Part shown: positions 51,166 through 58,740 of the stretch, piece after piece | Position numbering within the stretch: position 1 is the stretch's first letter | Layout of the letters: each line of letters starts with the position of its first letter | From: an uncultured Sulfurovum sp. | GTDB taxonomy: Bacteria > Campylobacterota > Campylobacteria > Campylobacterales > Sulfurovaceae | Direction: 5' to 3' | Length of the DNA: 64,000 bases | Assembly (NCBI GenBank): GCA_902727895.1 | Contig: CACVAP010000092.1 | Coordinates: forward strand, 1 to 64,000 | Notes under the pieces: model-generated | What the model was told of the DNA's origin: nothing | The model's input: only the letters and a program-made list of their open reading frames with translations | The model's database searches: none | Translations under genes and position numbers: made by a program

Positions 51166-52486
51166 TCCCTCGTACTTCATCTTCATCAATCATATCTTTG
51201 TTAAATTTAACAACAGCTATTTGCTCAGTTTCATTTACATAAGACTCTACAATCGCTTCATGTTCTGTAAGTGCAGCAACTTTTTCTCTGTCAAATAAAT
51301 CTAGAGGTAAGTAAACATTTCCACGGTTGTTTGGACTTGGCATCGTGTAGACCCATAAGAACCAAGCTACAGAAAGTCCACCTACTACTAAGGCTAAAGT
51401 ACCTCTGTCATAATTTTGTATCATCCAACCAGCAAAAATACCACCAAAGAAAATACCAGTATAAGCAAAAGTATTGGCAACACCAAGTGCTGCTCCTTTT
51501 TGATGAACTTTAGCATATTTTGCTACAAAACTTTGAAGCAGTGGTTCAAACATATTAAATCCAATAAAGAAAAGAACAACACCTACTGTAAATAACCAAG
51601 GAGAATTTGAGAAACCCATTGCCATGAAACCAAGGAAAATAATAACAATCGAAATCATAAAGACCTCTTTACCTTTTCCACCTTTCTCACCATAGATAGC
51701 AGCTGGTGCCATGGCAAAGAAACCAAAAATCATGGCTGGAAAATAAACTTTCCATAACTCAGAGTGCGCCCAACCAAAACCACCGTCTTCGGTACTTTGA
51801 GTAATAACCAAAGGAATAATGAAAAATGCCATGGTCATAATAGACGAGTGAAATAAGAAAGTAACGTACATTCTTACCAGTGCTTTGTCTTTAAATACTT
51901 CTGTAAATTTAGACTCTTCCTCTGAATAAGTATGCACAATTTTTGGAGGTTTAGGTACAGAAGTGAAGAGAATACCCATTGCCACTACGGATAAAATAGC
52001 CGTAATCCAAAAGAGTTTGTCGTAACCCCAAATAGGTCCAACTGTTGGTGCAATAATCATGGCAGCTGCAAAAGAAAGTGCAATAACCCCACCCATAACA
52101 GCCATGGCTTTAGGACGTTCTTCTTCTTTTACAAGATCGGCAATCATCGCCGATACTACGGAACCAATGGCACCAGCACCTTGTAAGAATCGACCGAGTA
52201 GAAGCATATAGATATTGTCAGACAGAGCAGCAATAACCGAGCCTACAATAAAGATAATCAGTCCAAAAAAGAGTATGGGTTTCCGACCAAATTTATCAGA
52301 AATTATTCCAAAAGGAACTTGAAAAAGCGCTTGCGTAACAGCGTAACCACCTACAGCTAGACCAGCTAGAAAAGGAGTTGCTCCTGGCATCTGTAAAGCG
52401 TATACAGAGAGGATAGGTAAAACAATAAAAAGTCCGAAAAATCGCAATCCGACAATGAAAGTTAAAGGCATGATTTGTTTAATCAT
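51155..52486 (-). CDS. MFS transporter with C-terminal ferredoxin-like domain (YajR-like)
   Basis: 443 residues. Twelve membrane segments are expected; MFS motif A lies near residue 60 (GIISDKFGRKPILF) and the GRFLQGAGAIGSVV motif near 98-111. Beyond the last helix (near 375) there is a soluble tail of about 65 residues ending VVKFNKDMIDEDEVRGML, an HMA/ferredoxin-like ending that matches the YAM domain of YajR. This points to a drug or metal-linked exporter; the substrate is unknown. Confidence 0.82.
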   Translation of the reverse strand: MIKQIMPLTFIVGLRFFGLFIVLPILSVYALQMPGATPFLAGLAVGGYAVTQALFQVPFGIISDKFGRKPILFFGLIIFIVGSVIAALSDNIYMLLLGRFLQGAGAIGSVVSAMIADLVKEEERPKAMAVMGGVIALSFAAAMIIAPTVGPIWGYDKLFWITAILSVVAMGILFTSVPKPPKIVHTYSEEESKFTEVFKDKALVRMYVTFLFHSSIMTMAFFIIPLVITQSTEDGGFGWAHSELWKVYFPAMIFGFFAMAPAAIYGEKGGKGKEVFMISIVIIFLGFMAMGFSNSPWLFTVGVVLFFIGFNMFEPLLQSFVAKYAKVHQKGAALGVANTFAYTGIFFGGIFAGWMIQNYDRGTLALVVGGLSVAWFLWVYTMPSPNNRGNVYLPLDLFDREKVAALTEHEAIVESYVNETEQIAVVKFNKDMIDEDEVRGMLS

Positions 52487-52545
52487 AGTAATATCTCCAA
52501 TAGGGTAAAATTATTTTTATTATAGACAAAGAAGGTTAAGTGTTG

Positions 52546-53136
52546 ATGAAAATTGTTCTTGCAACAGGAAACAAAGGTAAACTAAGAGAGTTTAAAAAGA
52601 TGTGTGAAACTGAGGTAGTGGCTTTTTCAGATATTTTAGGAGAGATTGACATTGTAGAAGATGCTGATACTTTTAAAGGAAATGCACTCATAAAAGCACG
52701 CACTATTTATGATAAACTTGAAGATAAAGAAGCCATTGTTGTCTCAGATGACTCTGGAATCTCGGTACCAATACTCGGAGGAATTCCTGGAATATACTCT
52801 GCACGTTATGCTGGAGAAGGTTCGACAGACAAAGAGAATTTACATAAATTGGTAAACTCTGTTAAAGAAGCAGGCGTAGAAAAAACACCAGCTTATTATA
52901 CAGCTGCCATTGCCATTGTAAGTAAATATGGAGAGTATGTTGTTCATGGTTGGATGCATGGAGATGTGTTAAGCACAACACGTGGCGATCAAGGTTTTGG
53001 TTATGATCCGATGTTTGTACCAAGTGGTTATGATAAAACATTAGGTGAGTTGGATGATGAACTTAAAAAAAGTATTTCACATCGAGCAAAAGCATTAGAA
53101 CTTGCAAAGCCTATTATAAAAATGTTACAACGATAA
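52546..53136 (+). CDS. rdgB: dITP/XTP pyrophosphatase
   Basis: House-cleaning NTPase that removes non-canonical purine NTPs. About 196 residues from ATG 52546, with start [16 protein letters not shown], a catalytic-region [22 protein letters not shown] near 68-89, and [13 protein letters not shown] near 147. Upstream GTG (52540) and TTG (52543) are also in frame; AAGG at 52532-52535 would suit the TTG best. I give the ATG because the family starts there. Confidence 0.92.
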   Translation: MKIVLATGNKGKLREFKKMCETEVVAFSDILGEIDIVEDADTFKGNALIKARTIYDKLEDKEAIVVSDDSGISVPILGGIPGIYSARYAGEGSTDKENLHKLVNSVKEAGVEKTPAYYTAAIAIVSKYGEYVVHGWMHGDVLSTTRGDQGFGYDPMFVPSGYDKTLGELDDELKKSISHRAKALELAKPIIKMLQR

Positions 53137-53161
53137 AATAATAATTTAAAAAGGAAGAAAA

Positions 53162-53788
53162 ATGATAATAGATGTAGTTTCAGATGTAGTAAAAGCATTA
53201 AATGCTGGCGTATTAGACAATGACAAGGCTTTACATGCAAATGTTTTAGACTTGATGACTGAGAGTTCTTTTGTATGGCGTAAAGATTATACAATTGCAG
53301 TAAGTAAAGATGACAAAAAAACAAAAATAGCCAACTTAATGGTTTGTAACAAACTTGATGAAGAAGCACAAACTTTTAAAGTTAAAAGAGAAAAAGATTA
53401 TTGGAAGAAACTCCAACCACGAGACGACTACGAAGCAGTCGTTGAGTGTTCTCTTTTTTCACATGAGACATCGCTTTGTACTATTGAGACTGTAGGACGT
53501 GACATTATGCGTTCACGTAAAGAAGTACCAACGGTAGCAGCTGGTGGTTTTGTGTGGGTAGTGCATATTGGTCCACAGGAAAATCTTGATAGCCTTTTTC
53601 AACTCTATTTTAAAGAAGATTACATTACACTTAACCAAGATGAAGCAAAATATTATATTGGTTGGACAGACAATCTTAAAACTTTAGACATGCGTAATTT
53701 TATTTGTGATCCAACAGCACCAAAACCTGAAAACGAAATTGTAGACTTCTCTGCTGAAGTTGAGTATGATGCTGGTACAAAAGGATAA
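53162..53788 (+). CDS. Unknown protein, 208 residues
   Basis: A cytoplasmic protein without signal or membrane segments (MIIDVVSDVVKALNAG...). I do not recognise its family. It has a compact alpha/beta-like sequence and ends acidic. It lies between rdgB and ywbE, 25 bases after the former and 4 bases before the latter, so all may be one transcript. AAGGAAG precedes the start. Confidence 0.7.
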   Translation: MIIDVVSDVVKALNAGVLDNDKALHANVLDLMTESSFVWRKDYTIAVSKDDKKTKIANLMVCNKLDEEAQTFKVKREKDYWKKLQPRDDYEAVVECSLFSHETSLCTIETVGRDIMRSRKEVPTVAAGGFVWVVHIGPQENLDSLFQLYFKEDYITLNQDEAKYYIGWTDNLKTLDMRNFICDPTAPKPENEIVDFSAEVEYDAGTKG

Positions 53789-53792
53789 GTAG

Positions 53793-53990
53793 ATGAAAGA
53801 TGGAACCAAAAGAGCAGACATTAAGTCTGGCTCTGAAGTGAATATTGTGTTAAAAGAAGACCAAGACACAGGTTATCTGACTTGGGGAATTGTCCGTGAC
53901 ATTTTAACCAATTCAAAAACCCATCCACATGGCATAAAAGTACGACTTACAACGCGTGAAGTTGGTCGTGTAAAAGAGATCTTGAAGTAA
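53793..53990 (+). CDS. ywbE: YwbE-family protein
   Basis: 65 residues. The RADIKSGSEVNIVLKEDQDTG start and GIVRDILTNSKTHPHGIKVRL middle are the hallmarks of the YwbE (DUF2196) family, small nucleic-acid-binding-like proteins of unknown role. The start follows ATAAGTAG 4 bases after the upstream gene, and the stop is immediately followed by the yheT start. Confidence 0.92.
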   Translation: MKDGTKRADIKSGSEVNIVLKEDQDTGYLTWGIVRDILTNSKTHPHGIKVRLTTREVGRVKEILK

Positions 53991-54944
53991 ATGTTTCAAA
54001 CCTCTTTTCTACTAAGAAATCCACATGTTCAAACACTCTTCGCTACTTTTTTTAGAAAAGATAAACTAGAAAAAGTAGAAACAGAAGAGTTCACCCTTCC
54101 CGATGGCGACTTTGTTGAATGTGTTTGGCAACATGAAAAACCAAAAGACCATCGTCCCATAGTAGTACTTTTTCATGGTTTGGCTGGTTCGGTCAATTCA
54201 CCTTATATCATAGGTCTTATGAATGCTTTAGAAAAACAAGGCTTTACTTCGGTACTCATGCACTTTCGAGGTTGTGGAAAAAAAGAAAACCTAAAACCCA
54301 GAGCTTACCACAGTGGTGAGACAGGGGATGCTAAAGCTTTTATAGAACATCTTCAAAAAATTTATCCTAATAATCCACTTCATGCTGTAGGTTTTTCCAT
54401 TGGTGGAAATATGTTACTCAAACTCTTAGCAGAGTGGGGTAGCGATACTCCATTACAATCAGCTGTTTCAGTCTCAGCTCCTTTACGTTTAGACATTTGT
54501 TCAGATACCATTGAAAAAGGTTTTTCAAGAGTTTATCAGAACTATTTACTCAAACCCCTCAAAGTGACCTTACTTCAAAAATACAAAAAGTTTGAGATGA
54601 AAAAGTTCCTTGGAAAAGATGAAGAAGCTATTAAAAACTTAAAAACCATTCGTGCTTTTGATGACGCTTACATTGCCCCGATATTTGGTTTTAATTCCTC
54701 ACAAGATTATTATAATAAGTGTTCAGCAAAGCAGTACTTAAAAGACATAAAAACTAAAACACTCATCATCCACGCGAAAGATGATCCTTTTATGACAGAA
54801 GAGATTATTCCTACTAAAGAAGAATTGTCGGACTTTGTGACGCTTGAAGTAAGTGAACATGGTGGACATGTTGGGTTTATTTCTGGGACTTTTAGGGAGC
54901 CTGTTTATTGGTTGGATGGTAAGATTGTTGGGTTTTTGGGGTAA
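53991..54944 (+). CDS. Alpha/beta hydrolase, YheT type
   Basis: 317 residues. RNPHVQTLFATFFRKDKLE at the start is typical of the YheT/ABHD1-3 family. The oxyanion region VLFHGLAGSVNSPY is near 60, the nucleophile lies in AVGFSIGGNMLLKLL near 135, and the remaining triad is Asp in HAKDDPFM near 260 and His in SEHGGHVGF near 290. A carboxyl-esterase-like activity is inferred; the natural substrate is unknown. Its start abuts the ywbE stop. Confidence 0.85.
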   Translation: MFQTSFLLRNPHVQTLFATFFRKDKLEKVETEEFTLPDGDFVECVWQHEKPKDHRPIVVLFHGLAGSVNSPYIIGLMNALEKQGFTSVLMHFRGCGKKENLKPRAYHSGETGDAKAFIEHLQKIYPNNPLHAVGFSIGGNMLLKLLAEWGSDTPLQSAVSVSAPLRLDICSDTIEKGFSRVYQNYLLKPLKVTLLQKYKKFEMKKFLGKDEEAIKNLKTIRAFDDAYIAPIFGFNSSQDYYNKCSAKQYLKDIKTKTLIIHAKDDPFMTEEIIPTKEELSDFVTLEVSEHGGHVGFISGTFREPVYWLDGKIVGFLG

Positions 54945-54949
54945 ATAAA

Positions 54950-54995
54950 GCGACAAAGTCGCGTAGGTCGTAGTGCCTTACTCCGACATTAATTG
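54950..54995. repeat. GC-rich REP-like hairpins at the left edge of the accessory island
   Basis: GCGAC-AAA-GTCGC (54950-54962) is followed at about 54967-54987 by GTCGTAGT / ACTCCGAC, an 8-bp stem with one mismatch. They stand out by GC content in an AT-rich gap. They look like a small repetitive palindrome element, but I cannot see other copies in the window. Confidence 0.35.
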
Positions 54996-55053
54996 GTATG
55001 AAGTAAAGCTTTTGATTTTAAATATTTATAATATAGTATGTTAATCATGAGGA

Positions 55054-55079
55054 TTTTGTACTTGTTAACTAGTACAAAA
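55054..55079. promoter_or_regulatory. 26-bp near-perfect palindrome, operator candidate
   Basis: TTTTGTACT (55054-55062) and AGTACAAAA (55071-55079) flank TGTTAACT. The whole 26 bp is palindromic with only one mismatched pair (T55063/T55070). It covers the -35 position of the TATAAT box at 55085-55090. Confidence 0.6.
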
Positions 55080-55084
55080 AAAGA

Positions 55085-55090
55085 TATAAT
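55085..55090 (+). promoter_or_regulatory. -10 box of the first DUF4143 ATPase
   Basis: TATAAT 25 bases before the ATG, immediately downstream of the 26-bp palindrome. AAAGGA before the start is the ribosome binding site. Confidence 0.65.
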
Positions 55091-55114
55091 AATCCTAGTT
55101 AAAAAGGATAAAGT

Positions 55115-56389
55115 ATGAAAGAAGTCTTCAAAAAACTCATTATCAACTTCCAAGAGCGAACTTTTGGAAGAATTGTTTCAAGAGATTATGAGATACCAAT
55201 AACTACCAAAAAGATAGTATCACTCATTGGAGTACGTCGAAGTGGTAAGACTTATATTTTATATTCCCTCATTGAACAATTACGTAAGAGTATTGACCCT
55301 AAAAATATTGTCTATATTAACTTTGAAGATGACCGACTTTTTCCTTTAAAACTAGAAAACTTAGATGATTTGATGGAGGGGTATTATGAGCTTTATCCTG
55401 AAAAACGAGAAGAGAAAGTTTATCTTTTTTTAGATGAGGTACAAAATGTTCAGGGATGGGAAAAGTATATTCGTCGTATTGATGATACACTTAATTTACA
55501 ACTTTACATTACGGGTTCATCCTCTAAATTACTTTCGTCGGAGATTGCTACTTCACTGCGTGGACGAACCATTACCTATGAAGTATTTCCTTTTTCATTT
55601 AAAGAGTATTTGAGACATAAAGAGATAGAAGTTAATCTGTATTCTTCTAAAAGTGTTAGCTTTGTTAAGAATGCTTTTAATAGCTACTTGGTCGATGGTG
55701 GATTTGCTGAAACCTTTGATGAAACACCTGATGTTCAGAAGCGTATTTTAAAAGACTATTTGGATTTGATTATTTATAAGGATGTAGTAGAACGATATAC
55801 CATAAAGAACCAATCACTCCTTAAGCACTTAATTAAATATATGTTTGTTAATATGGGAACGCTTATAAGTGTGAATAAGCTTTACAATGACTATAAATCA
55901 CAAGGTTATAAAGTAGGTAAAGATACTTTGTATGATTATATGTCGTATTTGCAAGAGGCTTATGCTCTTTTTACTACGCCTATTTATAGAAATTCGGTGA
56001 GAGAAGAACAACGAAACCCTAAAAAACTTTATGCAATTGACAATGGTTTTAAAAAGCTTTTTTCTATCTCTTTGTCAGATGATTATTCTAAACTTTATGA
56101 AAACTTAGCATTTTTACATCTACGTCGTGAGAGTTCTGAGGTTTATTATTTTAAGGAGAAACAAGAGGTTGACTTATATGTTCATACGGACAAAGAGTAC
56201 TTGGTTAATGTCTCTTATGCTATTGAAGATGAAAAGACCTTGACACGAGAGATAAATGCTCTAAGAGAGGGGATGAAGTATTTTAAACTTTCTAAAGCGT
56301 ATCTTGTAACGGCTGAACGAGATGAAGTTGTAGAGGTAGATGAGGGGAGTATTGAGGTTATTCCTATGTGGAAGTGGTTGTTGGTATAG
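55115..56389 (+). CDS. AAA_14/DUF4143 ATPase (first copy)
   Basis: 424 residues. An ORC/STAND-like AAA_14 domain has Walker A GVRRSGKT near residue 39, Walker B VYLFLDEVQNVQGWE near 102-116, and sensor ITGSSSKLLS near 132. The region after about 170 is DUF4143 with a winged-helix part and a C-terminal PD-(D/E)xK-like fold. QEVDLYVHTDKEYLVNVSY near 351 keeps the Asp but lacks the usual ExK, so nuclease activity is doubtful. It starts the accessory island. Family function is unproven. Confidence 0.85.
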   Translation: MKEVFKKLIINFQERTFGRIVSRDYEIPITTKKIVSLIGVRRSGKTYILYSLIEQLRKSIDPKNIVYINFEDDRLFPLKLENLDDLMEGYYELYPEKREEKVYLFLDEVQNVQGWEKYIRRIDDTLNLQLYITGSSSKLLSSEIATSLRGRTITYEVFPFSFKEYLRHKEIEVNLYSSKSVSFVKNAFNSYLVDGGFAETFDETPDVQKRILKDYLDLIIYKDVVERYTIKNQSLLKHLIKYMFVNMGTLISVNKLYNDYKSQGYKVGKDTLYDYMSYLQEAYALFTTPIYRNSVREEQRNPKKLYAIDNGFKKLFSISLSDDYSKLYENLAFLHLRRESSEVYYFKEKQEVDLYVHTDKEYLVNVSYAIEDEKTLTREINALREGMKYFKLSKAYLVTAERDEVVEVDEGSIEVIPMWKWLLV

Positions 56390-56493
56390 GTATTGATAAA
56401 ACATGACAATATGCCATATTCCTAACCAAAATAAACTTTTAATGTTAAAATCATAAAAAAGTGAGTTTAAGATGAAAATACTCCATTGATTAA

Positions 56494-56512
56494 AGTTACC
56501 ATTATGGTAACT
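56494..56512. promoter_or_regulatory. Perfect 9-1-9 palindrome, HigA operator candidate
   Basis: AGTTACCAT (56494-56502), T, ATGGTAACT (56504-56512): perfect dyad symmetry, 16 bases before the higB ATG. It overlaps the expected promoter. Antitoxins of this type repress their own operon at such sites. Confidence 0.7.
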
Positions 56513-56528
56513 ATGTTAAAGTAATATC

Positions 56529-56828
56529 ATGAGAGTCATAGCTAAAAGTACCCTAAGAGCTTTTTATGATGAGCCAAACTATATTGATAGTAAATCTGCA
56601 TTGGAATCATGGCATCACGAAGCCATAAAAGCAAATTGGCAAAATCCAAATGAGATAAAAGCACAGTATAAAAGTGCAAGTATCGTAGGTAATAATAAAG
56701 TAGTTTTTAACATCTGTGGAAACAAATATCGACTCATTGTTAAAATAAACTATGTTGCAGAAATTATTTTTATAAAGTTCATTGGAACGCATAAACAGTA
56801 TGACAAAATAAATATAGAGGAGTTATAA
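56529..56828 (+). CDS. higB: HigB-type mRNA interferase toxin
   Basis: 99 residues of the HigB branch of the RelE fold: RVIAKSTLRAFYDEP at the start and the conserved core VVFNICGNKYRLIVKINYV near 58-76 with IKFIGTHKQYDKI near the end. It cleaves ribosome-bound mRNA in known members. The toxin gene comes first, as in typical higBA, and is one base from the antitoxin gene. Confidence 0.9.
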   Translation: MRVIAKSTLRAFYDEPNYIDSKSALESWHHEAIKANWQNPNEIKAQYKSASIVGNNKVVFNICGNKYRLIVKINYVAEIIFIKFIGTHKQYDKINIEEL

Positions 56829-56829
56829 A

Positions 56830-57192
56830 ATGATAAAACCCATAAGAACTGAAATAGACTATCAAGAAGCCCTCTCTCGTGTAGAATCACTCATGGATGC
56901 AGAACCAAACTCTGAAGCTTTTGATGAACTAGAGGTATTGGCAACTTTGGTTGAAAACTATGAAGAGAAACATTATGCTATAGATGCACCAGACCCAATA
57001 GAAGCCATAAAATTTAGAATGGAACAAGAAGGGCTAAGACAAAATGACTTAGTTCCTATGTTTGGTAATAAATCACGTGTATCAGAAGTGTTAAATAGAA
57101 AAAGAAAACTTACGCTTGATATGATACGAAACTTGAACACACAACTTAATATACCATTTGAGAATCTTTTAGGGGATTATCGCTTGCTGTAG
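56830..57192 (+). CDS. higA: HigA-type antitoxin
   Basis: 120 residues. The N-terminal helical part binds the toxin. The C-terminal HTH-XRE domain spans about 62-115 (FRMEQEGLRQNDLVPMFGNKSRVSEVLNRKRKLTLDMI). It neutralises HigB and represses the operon through the palindrome upstream of higB. AGGAG (56818-56822) lies at the end of higB. Confidence 0.9.
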   Translation: MIKPIRTEIDYQEALSRVESLMDAEPNSEAFDELEVLATLVENYEEKHYAIDAPDPIEAIKFRMEQEGLRQNDLVPMFGNKSRVSEVLNRKRKLTLDMIRNLNTQLNIPFENLLGDYRLL

Positions 57193-57207
57193 TAATACAA
57201 GGGGATG

Positions 57208-57229
57208 AGGTTACTTTATAAAGTAACCT
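57208..57229. terminator. Perfect 22-bp palindrome after higA
   Basis: AGGTTACTTTA followed by its reverse complement; the arms can form a terminator-like hairpin. It also contains the stop codon of the minus-strand short ORF. Confidence 0.5.
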
Positions 57230-57362
57230 TAGCTATCTCTTTAAACTTCTTTGCCCTATCTAAAATAAAGGTTCTTAAATCATCTATAAATGTTTGTTCT
57301 TCAGTACTTAATAGTTTTGTATCAACAATTTCTTCTCCTAAAACTTGCATAACTATAAGCAT
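57216..57362 (-). CDS. Short antisense-side ORF, unknown or gene remnant
   Basis: 48 codons on the minus strand (start CAT at 57360-57362; alternative start at 57350), coding for MLIVMQVLGEEIVDTKLL...AKKFKEIAKVTL. The composition, with amphipathic charged helices, looks protein-like, and the frame stays open upstream for about 20 more codons without a start. It has no recognisable domain and could be the tail of a decayed gene. Confidence 0.4.
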   Translation of the reverse strand: MLIVMQVLGEEIVDTKLLSTEEQTFIDDLRTFILDRAKKFKEIAKVTL

Positions 57363-57422
57363 AAAATTAATCCAGACTTGGAGCTTTGGAATGATAAATC
57401 TTAATAGGAAACAAATATATGC

Positions 57423-57428
57423 TATAAT
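57423..57428 (+). promoter_or_regulatory. -10 box of the second DUF4143 ATPase
   Basis: TATAAT 33 bases before the ATG at 57461. No palindrome accompanies it, unlike the first copy. Confidence 0.55.
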
Positions 57429-57460
57429 TGTTCATCTAAGTAAACAAAAATGGATATAAA

Positions 57461-58660
57461 ATGCTTGAAAAACTCTATAATAACGAGAAAATACTCTTAA
57501 ATAACCTAGAAATTGATTTCAAACGTTATCTCTATGAAAAGATAGATTTTTCTTCTCAAATGGTAGCCATAGTTGGGGCTAGAGGGGTGGGGAAGACGAC
57601 TCTTTTACTTCAAAAGCTACAAGAATTACGTCAAAATACTCCTCTACATCATTCGTTGTATTTCTCATTTGATTTGCCTTTTGTTGCTACGCTTGACCTT
57701 TTTGAATTCGCTGGAGAGTTTACCAAACAGGGTGGACGCTATCTACTTATTGATGAGATTCATAAATATAAAAACTTTGCTATTCATTTGAAAGCTATTT
57801 ATGATGTTTATCCTGATTTAAAAGTGCTTTTTACAGGTTCATGTGCCACTTCTATTTTGAATGCACAAGCAGATTTGAGTCGTAGGGTAGTGACTCATCG
57901 GCTTTATGGACTTTCTTATAGGGAGTTTTTGGAGCTAACGACTAATCAGAGTTTACCCAAGTATTTCTTGAAGGAGATGTTAGAAAATAAAACAGAAATT
58001 GTAGATGACTTGATGGGTAAGTTTCGCCCTTTGGAGCATTGGAATGAATATTTGGAGCATGGATATTATCCATTTTATTTTTCAGAACGAAAGCACTTTT
58101 TAGAGTTACTGTACAACACGATAAATTTAACCATTGAAGTAGATTTACTGAATCTAGGTTTGATAAAGATGGAATCCATTGAGAAGTTGAAAAAGTTACT
58201 TTTAGTTATCTGTCAAAGTGACCCTTTCAAAATAAATATTAGTAAAATTGCCACACTATCAGAGCTTTCACGAAATAGTATTTATAGTTATTTGAATCAT
58301 TTAGATAAAGGGGAACTTTTGAATATTGTGATGAACAGTAAAAAAGGGTTAGCTATATTGGCAAAGCCTGACAAGGTCTATTTGAACAATACAAACCAAC
58401 TCTTCGCCATGTGTACTGAACATAAAATAGGAACAGTTAGAGAGACTTTTTTTGCGAATCAAGTAGGTAATATGCACAGTATAACAAGTTCTGATAGTGG
58501 TGATTTTATCGTAGATGGGAAATATACTTTTGAAGTAGGAGGGAAAAATAAAAGCTTTAATCAGATTAAAGATATTCCAAACTCTTACTTGGTGATAGAT
58601 GATGACTTTAGTATGAATGAAAAGAAAATTCCTCTCTGGTTGTTTGGATTTTTGTATTAA
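57461..58660 (+). CDS. AAA_14/DUF4143 ATPase (second copy)
   Basis: 399 residues. Walker A is VGARGVGKTTLLLQ near 43, Walker B YLLIDEIHKYKNF near 95, and the sensor LFTGSCATSILN. The DUF4143 part follows, with a winged-helix segment near 265-290 (NISKIATLSELSRNSIYSYL). At the C-terminus GDFIVDGKYTFEVGGKNK near 350 keeps a D...ExxxK pattern, so a PD-(D/E)xK-like site may be intact, unlike in the first copy. It has its own promoter and closes the island. Confidence 0.85.
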   Translation: MLEKLYNNEKILLNNLEIDFKRYLYEKIDFSSQMVAIVGARGVGKTTLLLQKLQELRQNTPLHHSLYFSFDLPFVATLDLFEFAGEFTKQGGRYLLIDEIHKYKNFAIHLKAIYDVYPDLKVLFTGSCATSILNAQADLSRRVVTHRLYGLSYREFLELTTNQSLPKYFLKEMLENKTEIVDDLMGKFRPLEHWNEYLEHGYYPFYFSERKHFLELLYNTINLTIEVDLLNLGLIKMESIEKLKKLLLVICQSDPFKINISKIATLSELSRNSIYSYLNHLDKGELLNIVMNSKKGLAILAKPDKVYLNNTNQLFAMCTEHKIGTVRETFFANQVGNMHSITSSDSGDFIVDGKYTFEVGGKNKSFNQIKDIPNSYLVIDDDFSMNEKKIPLWLFGFLY

Positions 58661-58667
58661 AGTAACG

Positions 58668-58690
58668 CTGGCTGAGCGTAGTCGAAGTGT
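58668..58690. repeat. GC-rich repeat-like scrap at the right edge of the island
   Basis: CTGGCTGAGCGTAGTCGAAG-type sequence stands alone in an AT-rich gap just after the second ATPase. Very similar strings recur as intergenic repeats in many bacteria. No second copy is in this window. Confidence 0.3.
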
Positions 58691-58704
58691 TAAACTTAAT
58701 AATG

Positions 58705-58710
58705 TATAAT
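58705..58710 (+). promoter_or_regulatory. -10 box before tex
   Basis: TATAAT 31 bases before the tex ATG, directly after the repeat-like scrap; the Shine-Dalgarno of tex is weak. Confidence 0.55.
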
Positions 58711-58740
58711 CCAAAAAATCAAAAAAAGAAACCATAAAAT

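Noticed and set aside
57208-57229. Second HigA operator after higA, because its arms contain GGTTACT/AGTAACC.
   Set aside because: Half-site order and spacing differ from the dyad before higB (AGTTACC); the palindrome is better read as a terminator hairpin.
57205-57459. 84-codon plus-strand frame between higA and the second DUF4143 ATPase.
   Set aside because: It runs antisense to the more protein-like minus-strand ORF, has no family resemblance and its start lies on the higA terminator.
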